A DNA stretch of 64,000 bases from Limnanthes douglasii subsp. nivea. Its lineage: Eukaryota; Streptophyta; Magnoliopsida; Brassicales; Limnanthaceae. Where the stretch lies: positions 121,328,453-121,392,452 of the forward strand of contig JAUPFV010000005.1 of the NCBI GenBank assembly GCA_036936605.1, read 5' to 3'. The first letter of the stretch is position 1; every line of letters begins with the position of its first letter. The notes under the pieces were generated by a model. It was not told where the DNA came from, ran no database searches, and saw only the letters and a program-made list of their open reading frames with translations. Below, piece after piece: positions 45,327 through 57,744 of this stretch. Made by a program: the position numbers and the translations under genes.

Positions 45327-45533
45327 TCAGAAATTGAAATTTGAGGATTTTGTGTGTTTTTTCTCAATTTCCATGTAGTCATCGTAACCATGGTCGCATA
45401 CACGATCTTTCTTTTTGGAAATGACTGTTGATTGAGGCATAAACTTTGTGGATGTGAAATTGTAGGAGACAAAATTCAATGTTTTCATGGGTTGCAAGTA
45501 TTTGGTGGCGTGAATAAAGATGACGACTGCCAT
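45327..45533 (-). CDS. Small open frame of unknown status (68 aa)
   Basis: The frame starts with ATG at 45533 in a fair context (ACAACAATGG) and ends at 45327. The protein begins MAVVIFIHATKYLQPM and has a charged C-terminus. No family is recognised and there is no supporting structure, so it may be chance. Confidence 0.2.
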   Translation of the reverse strand: MAVVIFIHATKYLQPMKTLNFVSYNFTSTKFMPQSTVISKKKDRVCDHGYDDYMEIEKKHTKSSNFNF

Positions 45534-46447
45534 TGTTGTTGCTTGTTTGGAAGTATAGGAGGGTTTAGGGTTTTAGTTGTCTCTCATGTTTTCTCATTAT
45601 AATGTTAATCAACGGAAGAACCAAACACCCGTTAGATATCCCCACAAGCTTGACTTTTTTCTTTCTAAAACACTTTCAGTAAAAATATATAACCACCAGA
45701 GGTGGAATGGTTAGTACAGTTTAGCGCCCAAACATAATGTTATTTATTTACTATTCATATTTATAAGAAAATAGGGAATTTCTAAAAAACAGCCAAAATT
45801 ATTCCGCGAAGTCATCTTTATTTTTTTTAAACTACTTTGCGAAGTTATTTTGTTTGACGATTTTACCCTTACGGAATTTTATAAATAGTCAAATTTATTC
45901 CGCTAAGTTACCATAATTTCTAAAAAATTCAACTCTCTACCTTCTCTCTACCTTTTTTCTAAAAAAATCAAAAAAATTAAAATTAAAATTAAAACTAAAG
46001 ATAAACTAAAATAACGACTAAACTAAAACTAAACTAAACTAAAATATATATTAAATGTAAATTAAAGTTAAAATTGAAACTAATCTAAAACTAAATTTAC
46101 CTGACTCTCTCCACTATCCCTTGCTTCTTCCATAGCCACACACACCACACCTGCAACAGGCGAAACCAACTGAAACCAAGCAGCCACATACCGAAACCAA
46201 TATCGCCACATATACCATCCACAACCACTCATTCACCGAAATTTACCAGAAAACCGAATCGAAAGTCAAAACTGGAACCAAATCGACACCGGCAAGAAGA
46301 TCCACCGAGGAGATTTGAAGAAAAGTTACTATAACCAGATTTCCTTGTTGTCCAATGCATTAGTTAGGATAAGGCTATCGATTAGGGTGTTGTTTGGCTT
46401 GTTTTGGTGTTGTTGTGATGTTACTGAAGCTTGAAGCTTCTGACATG
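45534..46447. other. Intergenic, no gene recognised
   Basis: AT-rich DNA with A/T runs. Simple AAACTAAA-type repetition occurs around 45970-46100. A CA/CC-rich stretch near 46130-46290 could be a leader of the gene fragment downstream, but nothing supports this directly. Confidence 0.35.
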
Positions 46448-46670
46448 ACGATAGTGTTCTTTGTCACACGGGACGTGGAGCACTATCGTTACGCCATCGT
46501 CTGGCGTAAGCAATGACGCCCACGCCTTTGCGATGGCGTGAGCATCCTTACCTACGTCACACGTATGACATAGTTGACCATATTCACGCAATTAAAAAGG
46601 TGTTGGTGTATTGGTTTACATCATCACTATGGCGTACAACAATGTACCCACGCTATCTTGATGGCGTGGG
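46448..46670. repeat. Palindrome cluster 4: GGCGT/ACGCC hairpins
   Basis: Several inverted pairs lie together: ACGATAGTG (46448) with CACTATCGT (46481); TTACGCCA (46489) with TGGCGTAA (46502); CACGCC (46521) with GGCGTG (46535); CCCACGC (46647) with GCGTGGG (46664). The cluster is GC-rich in an AT-rich region and lies 160-380 bp upstream of a PMD-like gene fragment. Confidence 0.65.
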
Positions 46671-46826
46671 ATGATCCAGTCACCGGAGTAACCCGGGACC
46701 GGTTTATTCTTGTTGGTTGGTGTGTGTTTTACGCGTTTATGCTATTATTTCTCTATAAATGCTTCACGGTTGACAGTTGGTTTTACCAAACCAACCTTGA
46801 CATTTTGTACGTTTTTTTATTTCAAG

Positions 46827-47513
46827 TTATGGATCACGTTGACACTTCCGGGTCCGGCGATGGCTCTCGGACGAAGAAAGTAAAAAAGCAGACAAGGGTA
46901 TGGGAAACTGGCCAGCCCGACTTAGTAGTCGATTTAGCGATTCCGATGGAAGAGCTGCCTATAGTTTCCAGACCGCATGCTTCCGGATCCAGTTCTGCTT
47001 CCGCTTCCCGTGGAGGACTCCATCCTCCCCCACCTAGAGGGCAGACTAGAGCTCCTCCCCTTCCAGACTGCCATCGTTATTCGGCGAGGCGTTCACCGTC
47101 CATGCTGCATACCACCTTTAGATGAAAGAGATAATATTTACATTTGCAGTTGATATTTTAATTTGTTGATTTTTAATATATACTAATATTGAAAACGAAT
47201 TTTTCAAGATCGAGAGAAGCGGCTATACACCCATTATCCCAACTATAGATGTTGGAGTTTGGCCTCACAGAATAGGCTGCGTGCCGTAGTTGATGGCGCT
47301 TCTTTCGGTAGACTCATCAAGCCATTCTTTTACATATACACGCGCTCCAAGATTGTTGGTGGTGTAGCACTTGCATCTGTTACTAAGGCCTTTTCAATTG
47401 AGCTAGTATCTAGAGTGCGATACCAATCTTGTAATGAGAGGACTCATTGGACAACATCACTATCTTCTCTATTTTTACTTATGGTGTTTGATTTTATCGT
47501 TAGTGTTATTTAG
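46827..47513 (+). pseudogene. PMD-like gene fragment
   Basis: An exon from ATG at 46827 encodes a low-complexity N-terminus with KKVKKQTRVWETGQ and Ser/Pro-rich runs, ending near 47124. After a gap, an acceptor-like TTTTCAAG at 47209 precedes REKRLYTHYPNYRCWSLASQ and RAVVDGASFGRLIKPFF. That block aligns with RMWDLSAQ and TPFGPLIAHLPQYF of the MULE PMD gene. The rest of the domain is missing, so it is a truncated relative. Its first exon resembles the charged, Pro-rich start of the MULE PMD protein in composition only. Confidence 0.5.
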
Positions 47514-49079
47514 TATAAGTCTCTAGTTTTTATTTTGGGATCCATTGGGGGTCTGACCTTTGCACTTTTTCTCGGATATATTTATTTCGTTTGGTTGTGT
47601 TGTATGCTAGTCTGAAAATCTTTGTATACTCTGTAATTTAGATATTGTGGAACTATTACTTGATTATATTATTAAAATATGCACCTGATGTCACTAGTCT
47701 CCCTATATTTCAATTGGAGAAAATCTTGACTATGTAATATGTACAAGATCTCGTTTATAATTCTCTTCAACTGTATTTTCCTCTTTAGAGGAGAAATTGT
47801 GAATTTGCGTACTTATTTTTTAGTTTATACGACACGGTCATGGCTGTCGGGGGTGTTTGGATTGCTTTCTGAAGCTTAATCAATGGACAGAGGCCACTCC
47901 AGTCTTGGCACTCGCTGGTGTACTCCATGTGAGGTATTCTTTGGGTCATAATGTCGGAGATATTTTCGATAAACATGAAGGTCTCCTACCGGGACTGCTC
48001 AACATATATTCTCACTTTCAGGATTATATTTGTTCTTCGCCAATATTTAAATTATCACTTCTTTCTCTTTGTTTTCAATTCTTGTTTTCCTTCTTACATA
48101 ATGAAAAGTTGAGCGGTCTATCATTGTCTCTACATTATATTGTTCTTGTTAATACTACCATTTCAGGGTGACAATGTTACAGGTATTGCTTCATGGGATG
48201 GAGTAGTTGTCACTCAATCGCTTCGTGTAATAAAAACGAACTACTAGATTTTTACGGAGTTTTGCAGAGTTGGAACGATACTCGTGAAACATGTTTAGGT
48301 TTTGTTCTTGGTGCAATGAAAGTTGCTAGTGAGACTTCTCTCGTCAGGTCATGCTAAGGAGACTAATCTGTAGAAAATAGTGTTTCGATTCCGGATAATC
48401 TCTGAAGTCTTGTAAACAATTTCTTATTGAAATATTTTTGGGTTCTCCAAAAATTTCAATTGGATAAAATCAGAGATATTCTATTTGAATAGAGAGTATG
48501 AAAATTGATATGATTTCATTTTTCAATAGAACCCATTTTTAATCAATTCGACCAACCAAAAAACCGTTTGGAAGTTAGGGTAGTTAAGGTCTCTAAACTG
48601 GTTTTGTAATAAAATGACTGAAATTTAAAATTTGAATAAAACGTTCAAATTTTCAATTTCGAAATTGTGTTGACTTGCAACAATAGCGGATTTAACCAAA
48701 ATAAAAAATTTCCAAACTGACCCCAGCCAGGGGCTCCGCCCCTTGGACCCCGTTAATGATGATCTAATCTAACAAGCGTGCACTCCGCACTCTATGACTT
48801 GTTTGATAATGTATCATGATTAAATTGGTCGACTAGTCGATCCAATAACACTAAAATAAATAACATAATCCAAGATGGTTCTTCTTGATTAAGGAGTCCT
48901 GCAAAGAGTACCATTGATCGTCATTTTGGGATTATGTGTTTGTATAGATGATATTATAACTCGTGAGAATCAGAATCGTTTGATTATGAATATGAAGATG
49001 TGATTGCTTTGATACTCTCAATGGTCATATAAACACAAAACATATAAAATCAGAGAGGACGGTCGATGTCGAAACTCAA
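47514..49079. other. Intergenic with a GC-rich hairpin
   Basis: No gene is recognised; a short open frame at 47857-48171 has no known similarity. At 48718-48757 the sequence CAGGGGCTCCGCCCCTTGG forms a small GGGGC/GCCCC hairpin in otherwise AT-rich DNA. Similar GGGGCTCxGCCCC stretches are common near plant transposons. Confidence 0.4.
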
Positions 49080-50400
49080 ATAGTTGTCACCGAAGATGGT
49101 GAAATGAAATTTGTCAAGTATTCATAAGAAAATGAGAGATGATTTAGTCAGGTTCGTTGTTACTGATGATATGATTTTTAATATGGGTGAAAACTTATCT
49201 TTTATGAGACTTATATTTCATATGAATCCTAATAGTTGTACTGTTTCTAAAGAAACAACAATCTCTACTAGCCCAAAGATGTTTAAGAATCGGAAACAGA
49301 AGTTAATTACTTGTTTTTCCAAATTAACACCAACTAGTGCTTTTGCTTGTACATCGAGTTTCTGGATGAACATTCATAATTTCAAATAAATAGTGTTGTT
49401 ATGCATTACATCGACTTGAGCTGGACGTTACAGAAAAGAAACATTGCTTCCTGTTTGCTGGAACGTCTACACTCTGGTGATGAGGTTACTTCTTTGATTT
49501 TGGATATTCTTAAAGAGTTTGGCATTGCTGATAAGGTTTTCAGAACAATTATATTTGATTATGTTTTTATTGACTCTGTCGCAAGTGAGTCACTTGAAAC
49601 TACTTTTTTACCTCAGTTTGAAACTTTCATTTGAAATGCTTTTGTGAATTTATCAAATCATTTGTTCGGATTGGTTCTCGTAGTTTATAAAACGATGTTG
49701 TTTCACATATACAGAACTTCTTCAATTATCTTTATTCTGATTCCGGACTCATGAAATTGAAAGAACTATGCAAAATTATGGATTAAGACCCAAGAATTTC
49801 AATGAAGATAGAGAAACCAAATGAAATTTAACTCTTATGAAGTTGAATAGTACTAAAATCTATGAGGTTGTTCTAACGGAGTTGGCAAAAGGTAGGTCTG
49901 CATATGAAGGAAAGGAAATAACAGAAATCACGCGAGAAAGATGGTCTGTTGTTTAAACTCTCGTTATAGTTGCGTTCATAGCCTTATTGGGTTTTCAACC
50001 ACACTTTCTCTCTTGTCCAGTCTGGATCTATATCTCGAGCAAAGGATTTCTTCAATTAACTTCTCCGCCAGGCAGTTCAAACTATAAATCGATGGCAGCC
50101 TAATTGTTTGATCAATTAGGCTTTTCAATGGGCGTACTGATATCAGGAGATCTCCATATTCATGTTTCGTGTGCGAGAAACTTAATTTTATATGATATCA
50201 AGAGCGAAAATAATGGAATTTTTAGTGACTGTGGACGATCAACTATTCAGACACAGGGCTCTACAATCAATCCTTTTGGATCTACAAATGTGTTTGATTA
50301 TCAAATATTGCGTTTGAGGCGGTACCTGGTGGCTAGTAATATAGTGTCCAAGGAACATGTCTAACAAGCTTTTGACATCATGTTTAAATTTACCCAGGTA
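49080..50400 (+). pseudogene. hAT-family (zinc finger BED/RICESLEEPER-type) transposase remnant
   Basis: Fragments in three frames keep hAT order. RDDLVRFVVTDDMIFNMGEN and LIFHMNPNSCTVSKET lie at 49135-49260. A LITCFSKLTP...SFWMNIHNF stretch follows. Then come MHYIDLSW and ILKEFGIADKVF (49401-49540). A decayed FFNYLYSDSGLMKLKELC block lies near 49710. The C-terminal dimerisation region is not clearly identifiable, and the part after 49830 is assigned only by position. Stops and frameshifts are frequent. No terminal inverted repeats were found. Confidence 0.65.
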
Positions 50401-51739
50401 AATCAGTTTTCTCTATCAAAGCCAGGTAAGTTGTGCGACTCAATTGTTTATTTTCGAATTCTTTTGTATTAATTTGTGATTCTAGAATCGAATGGATTTA
50501 CTGTAAACCCAACGGACATAATGTACCTCCTCTAAGAGCACCACTGTAATACCTCTCAGATAATATTTTGCAAATAACGGTGAAAAAACTAAAAAGATCA
50601 ATCTAAGATTGATGAGATTTGGAAGAATCGAATACCAAAACATGTGAACTATAACTCAAAATGATTCTTGTAATGATACTGTTGGACCCAACAAGAAGTG
50701 TTTGCTTCCACTATAGTTGCTAGTTTAATAACAAATATAGTTTTAGTTTCTCATCAATCTCTGCCATAAATGTTTCTTCTTATTAAATATTGACAAGACA
50801 AGAGCATCCATATCGAACTCTTGCGGCTTAATGAAGCCCTATATTTCTCTTGTGCAGCCCTTAAAATTACACTGTGGTTTATGGTTTATTAATTATTTTC
50901 AGTCAGACAGCCGAGCAGTACGTGTTTGGACCACCAAGGTGCCGCAGCCAAATAGGGTGACGAGGCAGCCAATGAAAGCTTAGAGTCCCGACTTACTTTC
51001 ATCTACTAGATACTATTTGACTCACGACTCATAGTTTGACTCAGTGACAAACTAGATCAGCTCACTAATCTGCATGACAATGAACTATATTTAGCAGGGA
51101 CAAATTTGAGGCGTGTCTTCAAAAGGTAAATTCCTCATTTGATCTGGTTATTGAAGTTCTTATCGAACTATTCAGTCGACATGAGGTATATAAGTATCAT
51201 ATATCATGATCTGTTAATGTATATGGTGTATCAGATACTTCTTCTCGGATTCAGTGTCTCTATTGATTCTTTTGGCTTGTATGGAAGGTATATGTAATAG
51301 AACTACAAAAAACCCTTTGATGGAAAAGTCACTCATCTGTAATTTGTATCCTGTTTCAGTATGCAGAGTGGTGATATCTGTATACATGCATACATAATGT
51401 TTTATTTGCACACTTAGTTGTTAACATAATATATAAGCCATTGTGTTTTAAAGGTCTGGATCAGTTTATTGGAGGCTTTCGCCTTTTCTCAACTATTCTC
51501 TTGTTTTTGGGATAAGGATTGGCAACCGCATCGTCTGTGTACTGTTTTACATTTTTATTTTCTGTCCATAGCATGGTGCAGAATGTGGTTCTTTTGATCC
51601 ATTTTTTCAGTGAACTCATTTTGATGGTTATATCGTCTATTATAACCTTATACAAACAACTGCAAGTGTCAGTTCCTTTCTTAAAGTTGGTTTACTTGTC
51701 ATTTTAATTGTCTATTGGCTCATGAACTTCATTGTTTCT
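50401..51739. other. Intergenic, possibly gypsy 3 internal sequence
   Basis: No gene is recognised. The right part may be the untranslated 3' region of the gypsy element whose LTR begins at 52449, but no coding domain of it is present. Confidence 0.3.
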
Positions 51740-52135
51740 CATTATTAATTGCATTGAATTCGCATTACCTTCAAATGGCTTGATTGCTTTGAATTCCCTT
51801 TGAATGGTTTAATTGTATTGAATTCGCATTGCCTTCAAATGACTTGATTGCTTTAAATTCGATTGCCTTCGAATGCTTTGATTGTTTTAAATTTGAATTG
51901 CCTTTGAATAGTTTGGTTGTATTAAATTCGCGTTGCTTTCAAATGGTTTGATTTGATTGAATTCAAATTGTCTTCGAATGCGTGGTTATATTAAATTCGC
52001 GTTGCCTTCGAATGGCGTGTTTATATTAAATTCGCGTTGCCTTTAAATGACTTGGTTGCATTGAATTATTGTTGCCTTTAAAAGTATCTTTGAATTACTT
52101 TTGTATATCAGATTTTTATTGTCTTTGAATGGCTA
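51740..52135. repeat. ~35-bp minisatellite upstream of a gypsy 3' LTR
   Basis: About ten to eleven diverged copies of a unit like TTAAATTCGCGTTGCCTTCA followed by AATGGTTTGATTG. The period is about 35 bp and the copies vary at many positions. The array ends about 310 bp before the polypurine tract at 52436. Plant gypsy elements, notably the Tat lineage, are known to carry such tandem repeats in the region before the 3' LTR. Confidence 0.8.
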
Positions 52136-52435
52136 ATGTGTACCAAATTTTAATTTTACGTAATTGTTCTCAATATCCCGTTGAATTTACGAATGTTTAC
52201 TCGCCATACTTATTATGCATTTCGTTAGTTAAACTATCCATCATTCTGTCAAATGATCCATCATTCTGTCAAATGTTAGTAATGGTTGTGTATGCAGCAT
52301 ATATGTTGTTTGGTCAACTTTGCAATAACATAGGGTTGCAAAGAACTTACTTTTTGATACATTTGAATACAAACACAAAGTGGTAATATATCAAGTATCG
52401 GCAAAACTAGTCCTCCTTCAAAATTCTTCGCAAGG

Positions 52436-53380
52436 ACTAGGGGGCTACTGATGAGGATATAATTTATTCAACCCGCAAACCAAAACTGGTGGAATATTGA
52501 ATCAATAACTGGTTTATAATATAGACGTTTATAATATAGACCTAGCAAATGGGTTATGTTAAGGGTGATTTATGTAATAAAGAATAATTAGAGGTTTATT
52601 TAGGGGATTAACCTCAAATGGACTAATTGTCTAGGTTCAATGGACCAATAGGCACACCGACTCATTATATACTATATGAAACAACTTATATTTACTTGAT
52701 CGAGAGGGGAGGAATTACGCGGACCATGGCAGCAATGGGATTTGTTGATGGAAGGAAAAAGAACTGAGATGTCAATGGACTAAGATGTGGCTGGACTTGG
52801 AATTAGGGTTTACGAATTCGGTAAATTGATTGAATACAGAGAGGCATAAGGGAGATGGAGAAGAACTGGAGAATATATAAAGTCTGTCAATGGATAATTA
52901 GGGTTCTTTTCTTTCTGATTTAGTTAATTGGGTAATTGGGTTATATACCGGGAATTTGGGTTATTACGCGGGTATCAGATATGGGTAATATTAGGTTGAG
53001 TTATATTAAATTAGGCTAGGTTGGGTTATATTAAATTGGGTTTGGTTAATTTAAGATTGACCCGGTCCAACTTAGGTAGATGTGGGTAAATGGTAAGGGT
53101 AAATGGTAAGTGGTTAAAATTTATTGGTAAAAAGTAAATCTGTCGTGGCATATGACTTGACATGTGAGGTGGCATAGGATGGGGTATTATCGGGAAATTT
53201 TTTGGGGGATTGAAAGCGCTAAAAAACTTAGAGACACGTGTTAGTTTCTCACGCTTCACATGTGCGGGGGGACTAGGCTTGCAAAATTTCTTAAACGTAA
53301 GGGATGGGTGAGAGACAAAAGTGAAGGTGATGGACTACTTTGATACACTGGGTATACATAGGGGACTAATAGTGATTTTT
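52436..53380 (+). mobile_element. 3' end of a gypsy-type LTR element (gypsy 3): polypurine tract and LTR
   Basis: The tract AGGACTAGGGGGCTAC (ending at 52448) is followed by TGATGAGGATATAA, an LTR start after a polypurine tract. The LTR of gypsy 2 also begins TGATGAG after AAGGGGCTCC. TATA-like motifs occur near 52675 and 52870. The right end is not defined and the figure given is a guess. No coding region of this element remains in the window. Confidence 0.55.
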
Positions 53381-53479
53381 AGCCTAAAGATTGTGAATGA
53401 CATTTATTAAGATTCTTTGAAGGGCCAAACTGACCATTATTGCTCACTGTCTTTCTGAAACCAAGTTCTTTATGATGAT

Positions 53480-54850
53480 TTGCTTTAGCGTATTTCTTTT
53501 TTACTTGCAACCTTAATGAAATCTTCTTTTTCACGGTTAGTCATAATTGGACTAGAAGGTAGGCTTTCTATAGTTTCTTGGAGATTATGTTAGGTCAGAA
53601 ATTGAATTCTTCAAATTATCAAGAAAACAACAATGCTCAAGTTTCTATAGTTGTTAAAGCTTTTATTATTTCATGTTTAATATCTTATGAGTTTAATTTA
53701 TCAACCTCTTTAGTATTATCGTTTTCCTCATTCTTTAAACCATATGTTTACTCATTATAATTTGTTAAATCATCAGATGCAGTTTCTTTAATGATTATTG
53801 ATTTATATTTAGGAACCCACAATTCTACTTGATTGAGAGATTTCTCATATTTGAATAGCCTTAATTTTAATGTTCATGTGTTTGTTACTAGGATCTTTAT
53901 CTTCCTTGGTGATGTTAGTTTCTTGCATTTTAAGATATTGTGTCCTAGGTGATTACATTCTTTGTAGTATGCGGACATATTCCCATATATCAGAATCCAT
54001 CATTTTTATCAAATCCTATTCAAACACTGGTAATTAATTCTCTTGAACCTAACTCTATCCCAATACCTTTTGTGATAGAAAATATAACTTCTTCATTGTA
54101 TATATGTTTAGGTATATTTGAGAGAGTTATCCACACTAGAGTAATAGGAGATTCAACTTGATGATTAAATTGAAGATTCCATTTTAGAATTCTCGTAGCA
54201 AACTGACAAAAAATCGAGAGGTATCTTTTCCACATATTTATATAATCTTCTTGATTATCAAATTCCAACAGTACATGCTTAGGATCCCAAAGAGATAAGT
54301 TAAAACCTCATGTAAAACCAACATTACTTAGAAGCTGCTGCATTGCTTTCAACTGAGGTCTACCATGCGAGAATTGTCTTATTAATTGATTGAAATTTGA
54401 CTCTGTATTGAGATGAACATTGTATTACAATGTGATCTCATTTTTTATGAATGATATTGTTTAGATTATGGTGTTCTTTTAAGTTTGAATATGTTGCTTC
54501 CACATAGGATTTGATTTTAGGTTCTGTGTTTTGGTTATGTTTTACATTATGGGGAAGGAAAACTTGTTTTGAAAACTGATTGATGGCTTGAGATCTTGGT
54601 GAGATAGTATTATAATCAGATCCAAAAGATTGTTTGACATTGTATGGAGAGTGTTTAATGATTGATTTTGAAAGTGGAGTAAAATTTGCAGTTCCTCAAA
54701 ACAGGGTAGCTTTCATATGGATAATGGTGAATGTTATAAGTCTTGATGTTTTGTGTGATGTTTTGTGAGAATGGTGGAGGTTTGTTGATTGGTATTTGAT
54801 GGAGCTCTTCTCCGGTCATCTCATCGACATCAGGGCGTCGATGGTCGTGC
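53480..54850 (-). pseudogene. LINE ORF1 remnant (LINE 5)
   Basis: On the minus strand the N-terminus begins near 54830 (MTGEELHQIPINKPPP). The DUF4283-type core is clear at 54268-54020: EFDNQEDYINMWKRYL, RILKWNLQF, ITLVWITLSNIPKHIYN. The same blocks occur in the intact LINE 3 ORF1. The CCHC knuckle near 53980-53930 is damaged: the first Cys reads Tyr, followed by KECNHLGHN and LKC. Several stops and frameshifts break the frame. No ORF2 follows, so the element is truncated. Confidence 0.75.
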
Positions 54851-56449
54851 TTATCCGGTCGAAATATCCATTTATTTTGTTAAAATTTTATATAATATTT
54901 TTTATTTTTAATATTACAATCTAATATATAAATTTTATTTTAATATTAGAACCGAACAATTTTTTTCGTTATAATTTACTCTAATTATTTTTTAACATCC
55001 AAAGTATATTTTTAAAACATTTAAAGTTTAGTATTTCAGAATTTTATATTTTTACAACATTTAATGTCTAACTGACATTGATGTTATAATTTAAAAAATA
55101 AAATTTATAAACCAAACAATAGAATTTTTGTTACAACTTATCCTATTTATTTATTAATAACACCATTGCAGGTGCATCATATAATTTTGTCATACAATGT
55201 CACCTCGGCAGCAAATATACACACATTATTGCGAACAAAAGTATCTGCCTAAAAATCATTTGTTGTGGCTTGTGTAACCTCTCTCCACTCAAATTAGTTT
55301 CATATTTATTTATATATTCAATCTTAGTTTTTTCCGTAATATTCCGATGCTTTTTTCCATTAAGTGCTCGTACTTGCTCACAAATTAAACAAAGAAGAAG
55401 ACAGTTGTCTGAAATAAACTATAAGATCAGAGTTAGAAAAACAACTTGTTCAGCTGCAATAGAATTAAAAGAACAAATAAAAATTGGAATTACATAAATT
55501 GAGCAGTCATGAGAGCTGCTGAGTATAAGGTATCTATCATCAGTCAATCACTAAATCTAAACGACTAAAAAATATTAGAAACAATGACAAACGTAATTAC
55601 TCGCAATAACTTAACTCGGCCGAATTATACCAGAAAAATACCCTGTGCTAAAAGTTTCAGAGATTTAATTGGATTATTAAGACTCAAACAACGAATCTAC
55701 TTACTCATAGTTGAAGACAAGTAGAAATTCCAAAATATAGATCCCATAGACATGAAAGCCACCCGAGCTTGAAGAGGGATTAACCTGTAAACAGGTAGCG
55801 ACGAATGATAAGTCAATTTTGGTGTTAATAGGGAATTACAAGTCTTTTTGAATATTTTTATATAACATCCTACAAAATTCTACATTTTTATCTTTAAATT
55901 TTAAAACAAACTCATGTCTTATACTTAATACCCAGAAACCCCTGAAATCTACCCTAAAATCTCTCAAACAGTCAACTCTCTCTTTTCAAAACAAATCGCA
56001 ACAGCAATGGGTTATTTACATCTAGTCTCGCATCATCCCTTTCCCCTCACTCATTTTCCTCCCAAATTTCTCAGAAATCAAGTACCTCTCACGTTCCCAC
56101 CACTAGCACAGGTTGCTCCCTTTCAATCACTGCCCCCTAGTTTTGCCGATGGAACAAGAGCTAAAAAAGTACATGAATAAGCAGCTACGGACGAATTCGC
56201 GGCTGATACAATTATCGGATCTGGTTTCGAGTAATTAGGCAGGTAATGGTCCATGGTAATTGAACGAAGTATGCTATTTAAAAAATATACGTGTCGGGAT
56301 TTGGTTCAGGTAATAGTTATTATCCCACATGGATGGGTAGTGGGGTTATAGATATCCAGCCCCGATTTGTCCCATTGCCATTCCTAGGCAGTGGGAGTCC
56401 AACAAAAGAAATAGACTCATACGAGATTAAAAGGCAAGTAACTAATAAT
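54851..56449. other. Intergenic, downstream of the Mpv17/PMP22 gene
   Basis: AT-rich to about 55900, then mixed. A short open stretch near 56150-56235 starts MEQELKKYMNKQLRTN but has no recognised family. Part of the ancestral last exon of the Mpv17/PMP22 gene would be expected here and was not found. Confidence 0.35.
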
Positions 56450-57549
56450 TCATATAGCATTTCCAAACGAGAGCTTTTGCACAAATTCTGGGAACCTGTT
56501 AGAATAAAAGGAAGAAGACATACCAAAAATTCAATATGCTAACAGGTATCCAGAACCTGAAACCTGCATAGTAGTCATTAAGAAATTGTAAAAGATAAGT
56601 TGAATACACAAAAAACAGCAAGAGAGTTTGAATGCAAAACTGTTACCATAAAGAAGTGTCGGAAGAGCATCGTTCTGATATTTGTTTGGAAGTTGTGCGA
56701 GCTTCCCTAGCCACAAGTTGTTCCACGCAAAGACAACAGCGATCACAGCTGGACCAAGCACTATTTGGTTCAGTAAAACCTGCAAGGATATAAAGTGAAT
56801 ATTCACATGATTGAGACTATTTGGTTCTGACAAGCAAGAGATGTTAATCTCTGTGAAATACCATACCTTGAGCATAAGATTCTCCACATTCTGCTTTGGT
56901 AAAAAGCGATCGAGAGACCCATACCATAGATAAGAACCAGGACCATAGAAAAGAAATCCATATGAAGTCATCCGCAGGGAGCGCAGCCAATCGTGGTCCA
57001 AAAGAATACTCCAAATTTCATCCTAACAAAATGACAGGGATTTTTCAAGTCAAATTCCGAAATGATCCAAATCAAATCAAATCAAAATCCAAATTGAATT
57101 CCTAGGGAAGCTATATATTGATAGCAAAAAGACAATACTAATAAGAGCTAATGTGGTGATACACATTTGCCTACGAATTTCGTTGATGTATTCACTTCCC
57201 TGCAACAAATTAACGCCTAGAAGAAACCTCTAGAGTCATTATACAAAATTCAAGATAAAATGATAGCTTCTCAAACCACATAAACACTAACCGAATCAGC
57301 GACTGATTGTTCCCCTGACGCAACTCTCTGTCTCCAGCGGCCAGTGAGCTGAGCGATGGTGTCTCCGGTGAGGGCCAACGAACCCGCCGTTAGGGCTTGC
57401 TTGAGAGGGAACTGGTAACCAGTGGTTCGAGTCACGTCGACGGAGTCCGAGGACTTTGATTTTCTTCTCCTTTGGGAGTCGGAATGTTTGTGCTTTATTC
57501 TTCGGCGCAGGATGTCCCATCCCCAATTCGACCCGCCCAATGCTTCCAT
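56450..57549 (-). CDS. Mpv17/PMP22-family membrane protein, six exons
   Basis: The family forms small channels or structural proteins with about four membrane spans in peroxisomal or organelle inner membranes. Exons on the minus strand: 57549-57292 (MEALGGSNWGWD... to VADS), a short second exon from 57199 (GSEYINEIRR), 57022-56867 (DHDWLRSLRMTSYGFLFYGP, LPKQNVENLMLK), 56779-56647 (VLLNQIVLGPAVIAVVFAW, LPNKYQNDALPTLLYG), 56563-56524 (FRFWIPVSILNFW) and 56495-56450. Most splice sites are GT-AG and phases agree. Doubts are that the donor of exon 2 is not clear in the right phase, and that the last exon gives FPEFVQKLSFGNAI-stop instead of the conserved VPLQARV...FWNF tail. It may be a recent pseudogene or have an altered C-terminus. 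Confidence 0.75.
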
Positions 57550-57744
57550 TTTCACGATGGATTTGTGTTTCTGTTTTCCACACACAAGAGTAAAGTTTCT
57601 GTTGCTATCTCGCGCAGTATCCCACACTACCTATATTTTTGTTGTTATTGTCATCGTATTCGTACTACCGTAGCCTATTGTGTCTCAATTTTTTATTAGG
57701 TCAATTTATTTTTGGACGTTTATACAAGGTTAATGGGAGTGTAA
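57550..57744 (-). promoter_or_regulatory. Remaining 5' flank of the Mpv17/PMP22 gene
   Basis: Only about 195 bp of native upstream sequence separate the start codon from the A tail of LINE 4. The leader and proximal promoter must lie here or have been pushed more than 2 kb away. No clear TATA box was identified. Confidence 0.4.

Noticed and set aside
55270..55497. 75-codon frame MCNLSPLKLVSYLF
   Set aside because: No similarity, no exon signals, and AT-rich surroundings; likely chance.
57422..57699. Plus-strand open frames over Mpv17/PMP22 exon 1
   Set aside because: They are antisense shadows of the minus-strand exon, which has a clear family match.
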